Source: Streptomyces sp. A2-16 (GTDB lineage: Bacteria > Actinomycetota > Actinomycetes > Streptomycetales > Streptomycetaceae). From it: a DNA stretch of 64,000 nt. The position numbers were made by a program, and so were the translations under genes. The notes beneath the pieces are model-generated. The model searched no databases, was not told where the DNA came from, and saw nothing but the letters and a program-made list of their open reading frames with translations. This document shows positions 40,814 to 48,389 of this stretch, one piece after another (position 1 is the stretch's first letter; every line of letters starts with the position of its first letter). The stretch lies in assembly GCF_018128905.1 (NCBI RefSeq), contig NZ_CP063808.1, positions 1 to 64,000 on the forward strand, given 5' to 3'.

Positions 40814-41748
40814 GGGTGGCTCTCCGGGCGGGTCTCGGTGCCGGGGGTGGGAGGGGCGGCGGTCGGCTGGGTCGGGCGTGTGGTGCGGGCGGTCGGCTCG
40901 GGCGTTGGCTCGATACGGGCGCTCGGTCGGGTCGGGGGTGCCGGCTCCAGCTTGGTCATGTGCGTGGCGATGTCGTTGGTGGTGGCCCCGACGAGTTCGC
41001 CGTTGACCCGGCCGTCGACGAGGAAGACCACACGGTCGGCATAGGACGCGGCCACCGGGTCGTGCGTGACCATGACGACGGTCTGGCCCTCGCGCTCCAC
41101 CATGGCGCGCAGCAGGGCCAGTACCTCGCGGCCGGTCCGCGAGTCCAGGGCGCCGGTCGGTTCGTCGGCGAAGAGGACCTCGGGGCGGGTGACCAAGGCC
41201 CGGGCCAGGGCGACACGCTGCTGTTGGCCGCCGGACAGCTCGGTGGGCCGGTGCCGGGCGCGCTCGGCCAGGCCCACCTGGTGGAGCACCTCTCGGGTCC
41301 GGGCCTTCGGTACGCGCCGGCCGGCCAGCCTGAGGGGCAGGGCGATGTTCTGCTCGGCGGTGAGCGAGGGCAGCAGGTTGAACGCCTGGAAGACGAATCC
41401 GATGCGCTCGCGCCGCAGCAGGGTCAGCTTGGTCTCGCTGAGCGTCGTGAGCTCGGTGCCGCCCATGGTGACCGAGCCCGATGTGGGCCGGTCCAGGCCC
41501 GCGGCGCACTGCAGCAGGGTCGACTTGCCGGAGCCGGAGGGGCCCATGACGGCGGTGAAGGTGCCGCGGGGGAAGGCGAGGGTGACGTCGTGGAGTGCGG
41601 TCACGGAGGTGTCGTCGGGTGAGGCGCCGCTGGTGTTCCTGGGGCGCGTCCTGGCGTACGTCCTGCCAAATGCCCTGCCGAGTGCCCTGCCGTATGTCCC
41701 GGCGTACGTCCTGCTGACGGATCGCAGGCTGATGGCGTCGGTGTTCAT
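40807..41748 (-). CDS. ABC transporter ATP-binding protein
   Basis: The 313-residue ATPase has Walker A GPSGSGKS, Q-loop FVFQAFNLLPSLTAEQN, signature LSGGQQQR, Walker B VLFADEPT and the switch His in VTHD. These are typical of the LolD/MacB-type export group. Residues about 14-38 hold an unusual insert, YAGTYGRALGRAFGRTYART, encoded by a degenerate repeat. The ATG at 41748 has a GGGGGA ribosome-binding site. It is divergent from the histidine kinase, so the pump may respond to that system. Confidence 0.92.
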   Translation of the reverse strand: MNTDAISLRSVSRTYAGTYGRALGRAFGRTYARTRPRNTSGASPDDTSVTALHDVTLAFPRGTFTAVMGPSGSGKSTLLQCAAGLDRPTSGSVTMGGTELTTLSETKLTLLRRERIGFVFQAFNLLPSLTAEQNIALPLRLAGRRVPKARTREVLHQVGLAERARHRPTELSGGQQQRVALARALVTRPEVLFADEPTGALDSRTGREVLALLRAMVEREGQTVVMVTHDPVAASYADRVVFLVDGRVNGELVGATTNDIATHMTKLEPAPPTRPSARIEPTPEPTARTTRPTQPTAAPPTPGTETRPESHPC

Positions 41749-41912
41749 GGGTCCCCCACTCGTCCGGTTGTCCGCGGTGGTTCCACGAAACCGTTCCGAG
41801 GCGGTCGGGCGCAGTGCGGCGGGACCTAGACCCGGGGTAGGGCCGGCCATACCCCGACTCCTCCGTCCTGGCCCATGGCCCCGCCCCGCGCCCCGCTTCT
41901 ACGGTGATCCGC

Positions 41913-43247
41913 ATGCATCCTCGGAATGTGTGGCAGGCCATGTCCCGGCCGGGCTTCCTGCTGTCGGCATGGCCCTGGCGCTCGGTCGGCTATCTGCTGA
42001 CCGGTGCCGTGGCCGGCGCGGTCGTGCTGGTGGGCGTCGTGACGCTGGCGGTGGCCGGCGGGGCGCTCGCGGCCGTACTCGTGGGGCTGCCGTTGCTCGT
42101 CATGCTGGCGCTGTCCGGCGTCGTGGTCGCCCGGACGGAGCGGTGGAGGCTGCGCCTTCTCGACGGGGACCCGCTACCCGATCCGCACCGCGCACCCGCT
42201 GCCACAGGGCTGTGGGCGTGGCTGACGACGCGGCTCAAGGAACAGGCGACCTGGCGTGAACTCGGGTACACCCTGCTGTTCGCCGGACTGCTCTGGCCGC
42301 TCGACGTCCTCGCGGTCACCGTGGCCGTGCTCGTTCCGGCATCCATGGCCGCCACTCCGCTGCTGATGGCCACGGTCGGGGACGGCCGGGAGGCGAAGGT
42401 GCTCAAGCAGTGGACGGTCACCACCTGGCCGACGGCCTTCGGGGTGGCCGTACTCGGGCTGCTGCTCCTGGCGTCGGGCCTGTACGCGATGGGGGTCGTG
42501 GCGGGTGCCCGGGCCGGGCTGACGCGGCTGCTGATCGCCTCGCGCGACGGTGAGCTGGACGCCAGGGTGGTCGAACTGAGCCGTTCCCGCGTGCGGTTGG
42601 TGGACGCCTTCGAGGCGGAGCGCCGGCGCATCGAGCGCGATCTGCACGACGGCGCCCAACAGCGCCTGGTCGCCCTGACGATGACGCTCGGCCTGGCCCG
42701 TCTCGACGCCCCGCCGGGGCCCCTGGCCGACCAGCTCGCCAAGGCCCACGACGAGGCCGGCCGGGCCCTCGCCGAACTGCGTGAGCTCATTCAGGGCATC
42801 CACCCCAAGGTCCTCGCGGACTACGGCCTCGCTGCCGCCGTCGCCGACGCGGCGGACCGTTCCGTCGTACCGGTGGACGTCGAGCTGGCGGTGCCGGGGC
42901 GGCTGGATCAGGCCGTGGAGTCGGCCGCCTACTTCGTGGTCTGCGAGGCCCTCGCCAACGTCGCCAAGCACAGCGGCGCGGGACGGGCCGAGGTGCGTGG
43001 CGGCCATTCCCGCGGACGGCTGCTGCTGGAGGTGCGGGACGACGGTCGCGGTGGCGCGGACGCCTCGGCGGGCAGTGGGCTGACCGGACTCGCCGACCGG
43101 GTGTCGGTGCTGGATGGCACACTCACCCTGTCCAGTCCGCCGGGTGGTCCGACCCTGTTGCGTGTGGAGTTCCCTTGCGAGTTGACGGAATCGGCCGGGG
43201 CGAGCGGGGCGAGCGGGTTGGCGGCACGGGCCGATCGCTGCGGATAG
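41913..43247 (+). CDS. Sensor histidine kinase
   Basis: The 444-residue kinase has an N-terminal sensor with four helices (about 24-75 and 115-200), a HisKA_3-type dimerisation segment with phosphoacceptor His245 in IERDLHDGAQQR, and an HATPase domain with NVAKHS and DDGRGGA. It should phosphorylate the overlapping response regulator. A GTG at 41904 is an alternative start. The ABC genes lie divergently 164 bp away, suggesting control of the pump, as in envelope-stress systems. Confidence 0.93.
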   Translation: MHPRNVWQAMSRPGFLLSAWPWRSVGYLLTGAVAGAVVLVGVVTLAVAGGALAAVLVGLPLLVMLALSGVVVARTERWRLRLLDGDPLPDPHRAPAATGLWAWLTTRLKEQATWRELGYTLLFAGLLWPLDVLAVTVAVLVPASMAATPLLMATVGDGREAKVLKQWTVTTWPTAFGVAVLGLLLLASGLYAMGVVAGARAGLTRLLIASRDGELDARVVELSRSRVRLVDAFEAERRRIERDLHDGAQQRLVALTMTLGLARLDAPPGPLADQLAKAHDEAGRALAELRELIQGIHPKVLADYGLAAAVADAADRSVVPVDVELAVPGRLDQAVESAAYFVVCEALANVAKHSGAGRAEVRGGHSRGRLLLEVRDDGRGGADASAGSGLTGLADRVSVLDGTLTLSSPPGGPTLLRVEFPCELTESAGASGASGLAARADRCG

Positions 43248-43879
43248 TGCTGGCCGAGGACAGCGTGCTGCTGCGCGAAGGGCTCATCGGCCTGCTCGGC
43301 AGGTGCGGTCATGAGGTCGTGGCGGCGGTCGGCGACGCCGAGGCACTGCTGGTCGCGGTCGAGGAGCACGGCCCGGACATCGTGGTGACGGACGTCCGTA
43401 TGCCGCCCGGTTTCCAGGACGAGGGCCTGCACGCGGCGGTCCGGCTGCGAGAGTGGCGCCCCGGCCTGCCGGTGCTGGTCCTCAGCCAGTACGTGCAGCG
43501 GACGTACGCCTCCGAACTCCTCGACTCCGGCGACGGCACGGGCGTCGGCTATCTCCTCAAGGACCGGGTCGGCCAGGTCGAGCAGTTCGTCGACGCCCTG
43601 TGCGAGGTCGCGGACGGCGGCACGGTCGTGGACCCCGAGGTCGTACGCCAGCTGCTGCGCCGCCGCCGCGATCCGCTGGAGCGGCTCACCCCGCGCGAGC
43701 GTGAGGTGCTCGCGCTGATCGCCGAGGGGAAGTCCAACGGGGCGATCGCGCGGGAACTGGTCGTCTCCGAGGCGGCCGTCGGCAAGCACATCGGCGGCAT
43801 CCTGACGAAACTGGACCTGCCGCCGGCGGAGGAGACCCATCGGCGGGTGCTGGCGGTGCTGGCGTACCTGCGGGCGTGA
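43175..43879 (+). CDS. Response regulator, NarL/LuxR type
   Basis: The product has a receiver domain (about 22-140) with Glu28/Asp29 in VLAEDS, phosphoacceptor Asp73 in VVTDVRM and Lys in LLKDR, and a C-terminal LuxR helix-turn-helix with LTPREREVLALIAEG. A TTG at 43175 preceded by TGGAG is the best start I can find, since the only later starts would cut the first beta strand. This overlaps the kinase by 73 bp. It adds about 20 residues before the receiver fold. Confidence 0.88.
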   Translation: MRVDGIGRGERGERVGGTGRSLRIVLAEDSVLLREGLIGLLGRCGHEVVAAVGDAEALLVAVEEHGPDIVVTDVRMPPGFQDEGLHAAVRLREWRPGLPVLVLSQYVQRTYASELLDSGDGTGVGYLLKDRVGQVEQFVDALCEVADGGTVVDPEVVRQLLRRRRDPLERLTPREREVLALIAEGKSNGAIARELVVSEAAVGKHIGGILTKLDLPPAEETHRRVLAVLAYLRA

Positions 43880-43909
43880 GGGCCCCGGGGGATCCTTTTC
43901 CGGGATCTG

Positions 43910-43936
43910 TTTTCCACAGCCGCGGAGTTGTCCACA
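43910..43936. other. DnaA-box pair upstream of DUF2252
   Basis: TTTTCCACA (43910-43918) and the perfect TTGTCCACA (43928-43936) lie in the 143-bp gap before the DUF2252 gene, 18 bp apart. Confidence 0.6.
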
Positions 43937-44022
43937 GGGTCTGACGCGTTTCGGCTGGTCGTTGTACGGTCGGCACAAGTTGATGTTCTTGCGAATTGCG
44001 AGTTGCGGGGGAGGCGGTCGCG

Positions 44023-45537
44023 GTGACCGATGCGGGTGTGAACGCGACGGCCGGGATGCGAGCCGGTCACGGGACCGAGGCACAGGAGGCGTCGGCCCCG
44101 GTGTCCGCATCGGCGTCGGCTTCGGTGTCGGCCGATACCGCCGCGGGCCTGGCCCGGCGGCTGCCCCTGGTGCCCGGCTTCGCCCAGTGGCCCGTCGAGG
44201 GTTCGCCCAAGAAGGAGGGCAAGGCGCTGCGCGAGCGCGTCCCGCGCAGTGCCCATGCCGCGCTCGATCTCGACCTCTCCCGCCCCGACGCGGTGCACGC
44301 GGTCGAGGAGTCGAGCCGCGGCCGCATCCCCGAGCTCACCCCGCTGCGGGTCGGCCGGATGGCGGCCACGCCGTTCGCCTTTCTGCGCGGCTCGGCGGGC
44401 CTCATGGCGTACGACCTCGCCCGCACCCCGATGACCAGGATCAGCGCCCAGATCTGCGGCGACGCGCACGCGGCCAACTTCGGGCTGTACGGCGACGCCC
44501 GCGGCGACCTGGTCATCGACCTGAACGACTTCGACGAGACGGTGTACGGCCCCTGGGAGTGGGACCTCAAGCGGCTCGCCGCCTCCCTGGTCCTCGCGGG
44601 CCGGGAGACCGGTGCCGACGAGGACACCTGCCGTGCGGCGGCGCACGGGGCGGTGGGCGCGTACCGGCGCACCATGCGTTTGCTGGCCAAGCTGCCGGTC
44701 CTGGACGCGTGGAACGCGATCGCGGACGAGGAACTCGTCTCCCACACCGACGCCCACGACCTGGTCGGCACGCTGGAGCGGGTCTCGGAGAAGGCGCGGG
44801 CCAACACCAGCGGGCGCTTCGCGGCGAAGTCGACGGAGCCGACCGAGGACGGCGGCCGACGGTTCGTGGACGCGCCGCCGGTGCTGCGCCGGGTGCCGGA
44901 CGAGGAGGCCGCCGCCGTGGCCGCGTCCCTGGAGCACTACCTGACCACGCTCTCCGAGGACCGCCTCCCGCTGCTGGCCCGCCACGCGGTGCACGACGTG
45001 GCGTTCCGGGTGGTCGGCACGGGCAGCGTGGGCACGCGCTCCTATGTCGTCCTGCTGCTCGACCACCGCGGTGAACCGCTGGTCCTGCAGGTCAAGGAGG
45101 CGAGGTCCTCCGCCCTGCTGCCCCACCTGCTCGCCGCGGGTTTCGACGCCCCGACCGTCGACCACGAGGGCCGCCGGGTCGTGCTCGGCCAGAAGCGGAT
45201 GCAGGTCGTCAGCGACAGCCTGCTGGGCTGGACGACCGTGGAGGGCAGGCCTTTCCAGGTCCGCCAGTTCCGCAACCGCAAGGGCAGCGTCGACCCCGCC
45301 GCGCTCTCCGCCGACCAGATAGACGACTACGGCCGCATGACCGGCGCCCTCCTGGCCCGCGCCCACTCGCACAGCGTCGACCCGCGCCTGGTCTCCGGCT
45401 ACTGCGGCAAGAACGACGAGCTCGACGAGGCCATCGCCACGTTCGCCGTGACCTACGCGGACCGCACGGAAGCGGATCACGCGGAGCTGCTGGCGGCCGT
45501 GCGGACGGGGAGGATCGCGGGGGAGACGGGCGTGTGA
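44023..45537 (+). CDS. DUF2252 family (kinase-like fold) protein
   Basis: The 504-residue product contains ICGDAHAANFGLYGD (near 145) and VIDLNDFDE (near 165), which resemble the catalytic loop and metal-binding motif of aminoglycoside phosphotransferases. DUF2252 proteins therefore look like small-molecule or protein kinases, with the substrate unknown. An Ala/Ser-rich tail of about 40 residues precedes the domain. The GTG at 44023 has a GGGGGAGG ribosome-binding site. Confidence 0.85.
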   Translation: MTDAGVNATAGMRAGHGTEAQEASAPVSASASASVSADTAAGLARRLPLVPGFAQWPVEGSPKKEGKALRERVPRSAHAALDLDLSRPDAVHAVEESSRGRIPELTPLRVGRMAATPFAFLRGSAGLMAYDLARTPMTRISAQICGDAHAANFGLYGDARGDLVIDLNDFDETVYGPWEWDLKRLAASLVLAGRETGADEDTCRAAAHGAVGAYRRTMRLLAKLPVLDAWNAIADEELVSHTDAHDLVGTLERVSEKARANTSGRFAAKSTEPTEDGGRRFVDAPPVLRRVPDEEAAAVAASLEHYLTTLSEDRLPLLARHAVHDVAFRVVGTGSVGTRSYVVLLLDHRGEPLVLQVKEARSSALLPHLLAAGFDAPTVDHEGRRVVLGQKRMQVVSDSLLGWTTVEGRPFQVRQFRNRKGSVDPAALSADQIDDYGRMTGALLARAHSHSVDPRLVSGYCGKNDELDEAIATFAVTYADRTEADHAELLAAVRTGRIAGETGV

Positions 45538-45616
45538 GCGGTCTTCGCGGCGGCGGGTGCGGTGGACCCGGGGCGATCGTTGAGGCGGCCCTCCGCTCGT
45601 GGCCTACGCTGTTCGG

Positions 45617-46471
45617 ATGATGACCCCGGAAGCTGAGCGGCACGACGGCGGCGCCGGTGCGGAGCAGGTGGCTGCCGAGGGCGGGGGTGCCCCCCGGCCC
45701 GAGGAGCGGCTGGAGCGAGCCGTGCGGGCCGCGGAGCAGGCGCTCATCGAGTACGAGATCGCGGTGGACACCTTCCGCATCGAGGTGGAGAACTTCTCCC
45801 GCCTGCACCACCAGAAGCTCGGCCCCATGTACACCCGCCTCGACGAGCTGGACGCGCAGATCGCGGAGATCCGGGCCGCCCGCAGCGGGGACCCCGAGGA
45901 TCTGCGCAAGGCGGAGGAGGCCCGTGCCCGGGTGATGCCGATGCCCGGGGTCGAGGAGTTGTTCCACGGCTGGATGGACGGGGAGGGCCTGTTCCCGGAA
46001 GCCGCCTCGATGCTCACCGAGCAGCCGGTGCGGCCCCCGCAGCGGGTGCGCCCCAGCGACGAGGCCCGCAAGCTCTACCGCGAGCTCGCCCGCAAGGCCC
46101 ACCCGGACCTCGCCCAGGACGAGACCGAGCGGGCCCGGCGCGAGGAGTTCATCACCCGGGTCAACGCGGCCTACTCCCGCGGCGACGAGCCTCTGCTGCG
46201 GGAACTGTCCGAGGAGTGGGCCGCCGGGCCCAAGCCGCCGGAGCCGGGTCCCACCCCCAGCGAGGAGCTCTACGCCCGCCTCGAATGGCTCGCCCAGCGC
46301 AAGGAACTGCTCTCCGTGGTGGCCCGGGAGCTGGAGGAGAGCGCGATCGGTTCGATGCTCCGGATGGCACCGGACGACCCGGACCGCCTCCTGGAGGAGA
46401 TCGCCGAGAAACTCCTCGCCGACGTCTCCACGCGCGAGGCGGAGCTCGCGGAGCTGCTCGAGCAGGAGTGA
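45617..46471 (+). CDS. J-domain protein with N-terminal coiled coil
   Basis: The 284-residue protein has a helical N-terminal region (about 30-110) and a central J-like segment with KLYRELARKAHPDLA; HPD at 162-164 is the motif that stimulates DnaK ATPase. A second helical domain follows (about 215-284). The J-domain sits in the middle rather than at the start, unlike DnaJ, and no zinc-finger or G/F region is present. It is probably a specialised co-chaperone. Alternative start: Met2. Confidence 0.78.
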   Translation: MMTPEAERHDGGAGAEQVAAEGGGAPRPEERLERAVRAAEQALIEYEIAVDTFRIEVENFSRLHHQKLGPMYTRLDELDAQIAEIRAARSGDPEDLRKAEEARARVMPMPGVEELFHGWMDGEGLFPEAASMLTEQPVRPPQRVRPSDEARKLYRELARKAHPDLAQDETERARREEFITRVNAAYSRGDEPLLRELSEEWAAGPKPPEPGPTPSEELYARLEWLAQRKELLSVVARELEESAIGSMLRMAPDDPDRLLEEIAEKLLADVSTREAELAELLEQE

Positions 46472-46509
46472 GCGACCGCGTCCCGGGGGCGTCAGGTAGC
46501 GTCGGGGCC

Positions 46510-46857
46510 ATGAATTTCGGTGCTGGTGTGCCCACGGTCCAGGTCACGGACCTCAAGGACGGCGATTTCCTGCTGGACGTCCGCGAGGACGACGAGTGGC
46601 AGGCGGGTCACGCCGAAGGGGCGTTGCACATCCCCATCAGTGACTTCGTGGCCCGCTACGGCGAGCTGACCGAGGCCGCCCCGCAGGACGGCCGTGTTCA
46701 TGTGATCTGCCGCTCCGGCGGCCGCTCGGCCCAGGTCACGATGTACCTGGCCCAGCAGGGCATCGACGCGGCGAACGTCGACGGCGGCATGCAGCTGTGG
46801 GCCGAGGCGGGCCGCCCCGTGGTGACCGACGACGGCCGGCCGGGCTTCGTGCTCTAG
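46510..46857 (+). CDS. Rhodanese-like domain protein
   Basis: The 115-residue single-domain sulfurtransferase has the LLDVREDDEWQAGHAEGALHIP segment split by loops and the active-site loop VICRSGGRS with the catalytic cysteine near residue 69. It should carry persulfide sulfur between proteins or to cyanide-like acceptors. The ATG at 46510 is 39 bp after the J-domain gene, so cotranscription is possible. Confidence 0.9.
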   Translation: MNFGAGVPTVQVTDLKDGDFLLDVREDDEWQAGHAEGALHIPISDFVARYGELTEAAPQDGRVHVICRSGGRSAQVTMYLAQQGIDAANVDGGMQLWAEAGRPVVTDDGRPGFVL

Positions 46858-46887
46858 CAGCCCACCGCGCGCGGCGGGGGCGGGAGC

Positions 46888-47073
46888 TCAGCCCTCGTCC
46901 TTGCCGCCCGGGTTCCGTTCCACGCGGCTCACGACGCGGGCCAGCTCGCCCGCCGCGAGGGTCGCCGCGGACACCGCCCGCACCCAGCGCGGGCCGCCCC
47001 GCGCCGCCCACCAGACGCATACGCATCCCCCGACGACGAGAACGAGGACGACGGACAGGACGAGCACCAGCAT
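46888..47073 (-). CDS. Small membrane protein
   Basis: The 61-residue protein starts with a hydrophobic helix (about 2-24, LVLVLSVVLVLVVGGCVCVWW) and has an Arg/Ala/Ser-rich cytoplasmic tail. AGAAGGAGA lies at ideal spacing upstream of the ATG at 47073, which supports translation. I know no family function. It is convergent with the rhodanese gene. Confidence 0.65.
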   Translation of the reverse strand: MLVLVLSVVLVLVVGGCVCVWWAARGGPRWVRAVSAATLAAGELARVVSRVERNPGGKDEG

Positions 47074-47147
47074 GCTCGGTCTCCTTCTGCTGTTGCGGTC
47101 CCCGTCATCATCTCAGCCGATGATCGGACGGTGGGACGCATCCGGCG

Positions 47148-48290
47148 TCACCCCAGGGAATGCGCCGCCAGCAGCTCCCCCAACGCCTCCTCGTGCGCCG
47201 CCGCCGGACCGAGCGACAACTCCAGATGCTTGGCCCAGGCGTGGTAGCGGTGCAGCGGGTAGTCGACGTCGGCGCCGAACCCGCCGTGCAGATGCTGTGC
47301 CGTCTGCACCACCCGGCGCACCCCCTCCGAGGCCCAGATCTTGGCCACGGCGACATCCCCAGCGACCGGCAGCGCGCCCTGTGCCCCCGAGGCGATCCGC
47401 CACGCGGCCTGCCACAGGGTGACCTCCATCGCGCGCAGGTCGATGTAACGGTCGGCCGCCTGTACGGCGACGGCCTGGAAGGTGGCGACCGGGAACCCGA
47501 ACTGCTCCCGCTTGCTGGTGTATTCGCTGCTCATCCGCAGCACCCGCTCGCCCAGTCCGAGCGCCAGCGCGCACGTCCCCGTGGTGAGCAGGTCCCGCAG
47601 CCACTCCCAGGCGCCCTCGACGTCGATGACGTGGCGAGCGGCGATCCGCGCCGACTCCAGCCGCAACTCGCCCAGCCGCTCCCCGCTGGTGGAGAACTGC
47701 TCGCCGAGCCCGACCCCGTCATGGCCCGGGGGCACCAGTGCGAGAACGGTCCGGCCTCCGGCGGTGTGCGCGGGCACGACGACGAAGTCGGCGTCGTACG
47801 CCCACGGCACCGCCGTCTGCACCCCGTCCAGGATCCAGTCGGCGCCCTCCCCGTCCTCCTGCCGTGCCCCGACGGCGAGTTCCGCCGAGTCGTGCCCGGT
47901 ACGACCGCTCGCGGCGACGGTCAGCACGGTCTCCCCGCGCCCGGCCCGCTCCAGCAGCTCCGCCCGCAACTCCTGGCCGCCGTAGGCCTGTACGGCCGCC
48001 ATGGCCGCGCTGTTCTCCAGCAGCGGCACCCGCGCCAGCACCTTCGCCGACTCACGCAGCACCAGGCACAGCGCGACGGCGTCCAAGCCTGCCCCGCCGT
48101 ACTCCTCCGCCACCAGCAGGCTCAGCAGGTCCGCCTCGGCGAGCCGGGCCCACAGCGAGCGGTCGAACTCGTCGGCCACCGCACCCGGGGTCAGCGCAGG
48201 GGACGGCACCGCGTCCGGCAGGACGTCGGCGAACACCCCCCGTGCCGCCTCGGCCGCCGCCTGCTGCTCCTCGCTGAAGGTGAAGTCCAC
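47148..48290 (-). CDS. Acyl-CoA dehydrogenase family protein
   Basis: The 380-residue flavoprotein should oxidise an acyl-CoA to an enoyl-CoA, passing electrons to ETF. The start VDFTFSEEQQ and the C-terminal HGGFGADVDYPLHRYHAWAK match the short acyl-CoA dehydrogenases that often act as half of a heterotetramer in steroid side-chain breakdown. The catalytic Glu is not obvious. The GTG at 48290 follows AGGGA. A KstR-like palindrome lies 60-73 bp upstream. It may be cotranscribed with the paa genes, but the 99-bp gap holds its own operators. Confidence 0.85.
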   Translation of the reverse strand: MDFTFSEEQQAAAEAARGVFADVLPDAVPSPALTPGAVADEFDRSLWARLAEADLLSLLVAEEYGGAGLDAVALCLVLRESAKVLARVPLLENSAAMAAVQAYGGQELRAELLERAGRGETVLTVAASGRTGHDSAELAVGARQEDGEGADWILDGVQTAVPWAYDADFVVVPAHTAGGRTVLALVPPGHDGVGLGEQFSTSGERLGELRLESARIAARHVIDVEGAWEWLRDLLTTGTCALALGLGERVLRMSSEYTSKREQFGFPVATFQAVAVQAADRYIDLRAMEVTLWQAAWRIASGAQGALPVAGDVAVAKIWASEGVRRVVQTAQHLHGGFGADVDYPLHRYHAWAKHLELSLGPAAAHEEALGELLAAHSLG

Positions 48291-48333
48291 GGTCCCTGTC
48301 CTTCCGACGGGTCGGCAGATCCGGTCGCTGATC

Positions 48334-48363
48334 TGACGGTCCGTCAAGATAGAACAGGTTCTA
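48334..48363 (-). promoter_or_regulatory. Two palindromes upstream of the acyl-CoA dehydrogenase
   Basis: TGACGGTCCGTCA (48334-48346) and TAGAACAGGTTCTA (48350-48363) are perfect palindromes around one- or two-base centres. The second fits the published KstR motif TnnAACnnGTTnnA. The first is a TetR-type site of unknown owner. Both lie in the acyl-CoA dehydrogenase promoter. Confidence 0.7.
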
Positions 48364-48389
48364 GAAGAAGGGAACGGGCTCCTCCCGGC

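Noticed and set aside
38297..41941. Apparent 1214-codon fusion of permease with upstream sequence
   Set aside because: The upstream part lies in a different frame over the real ATPase gene and is Arg/His/Pro-rich nonsense; the permease starts at 40813.
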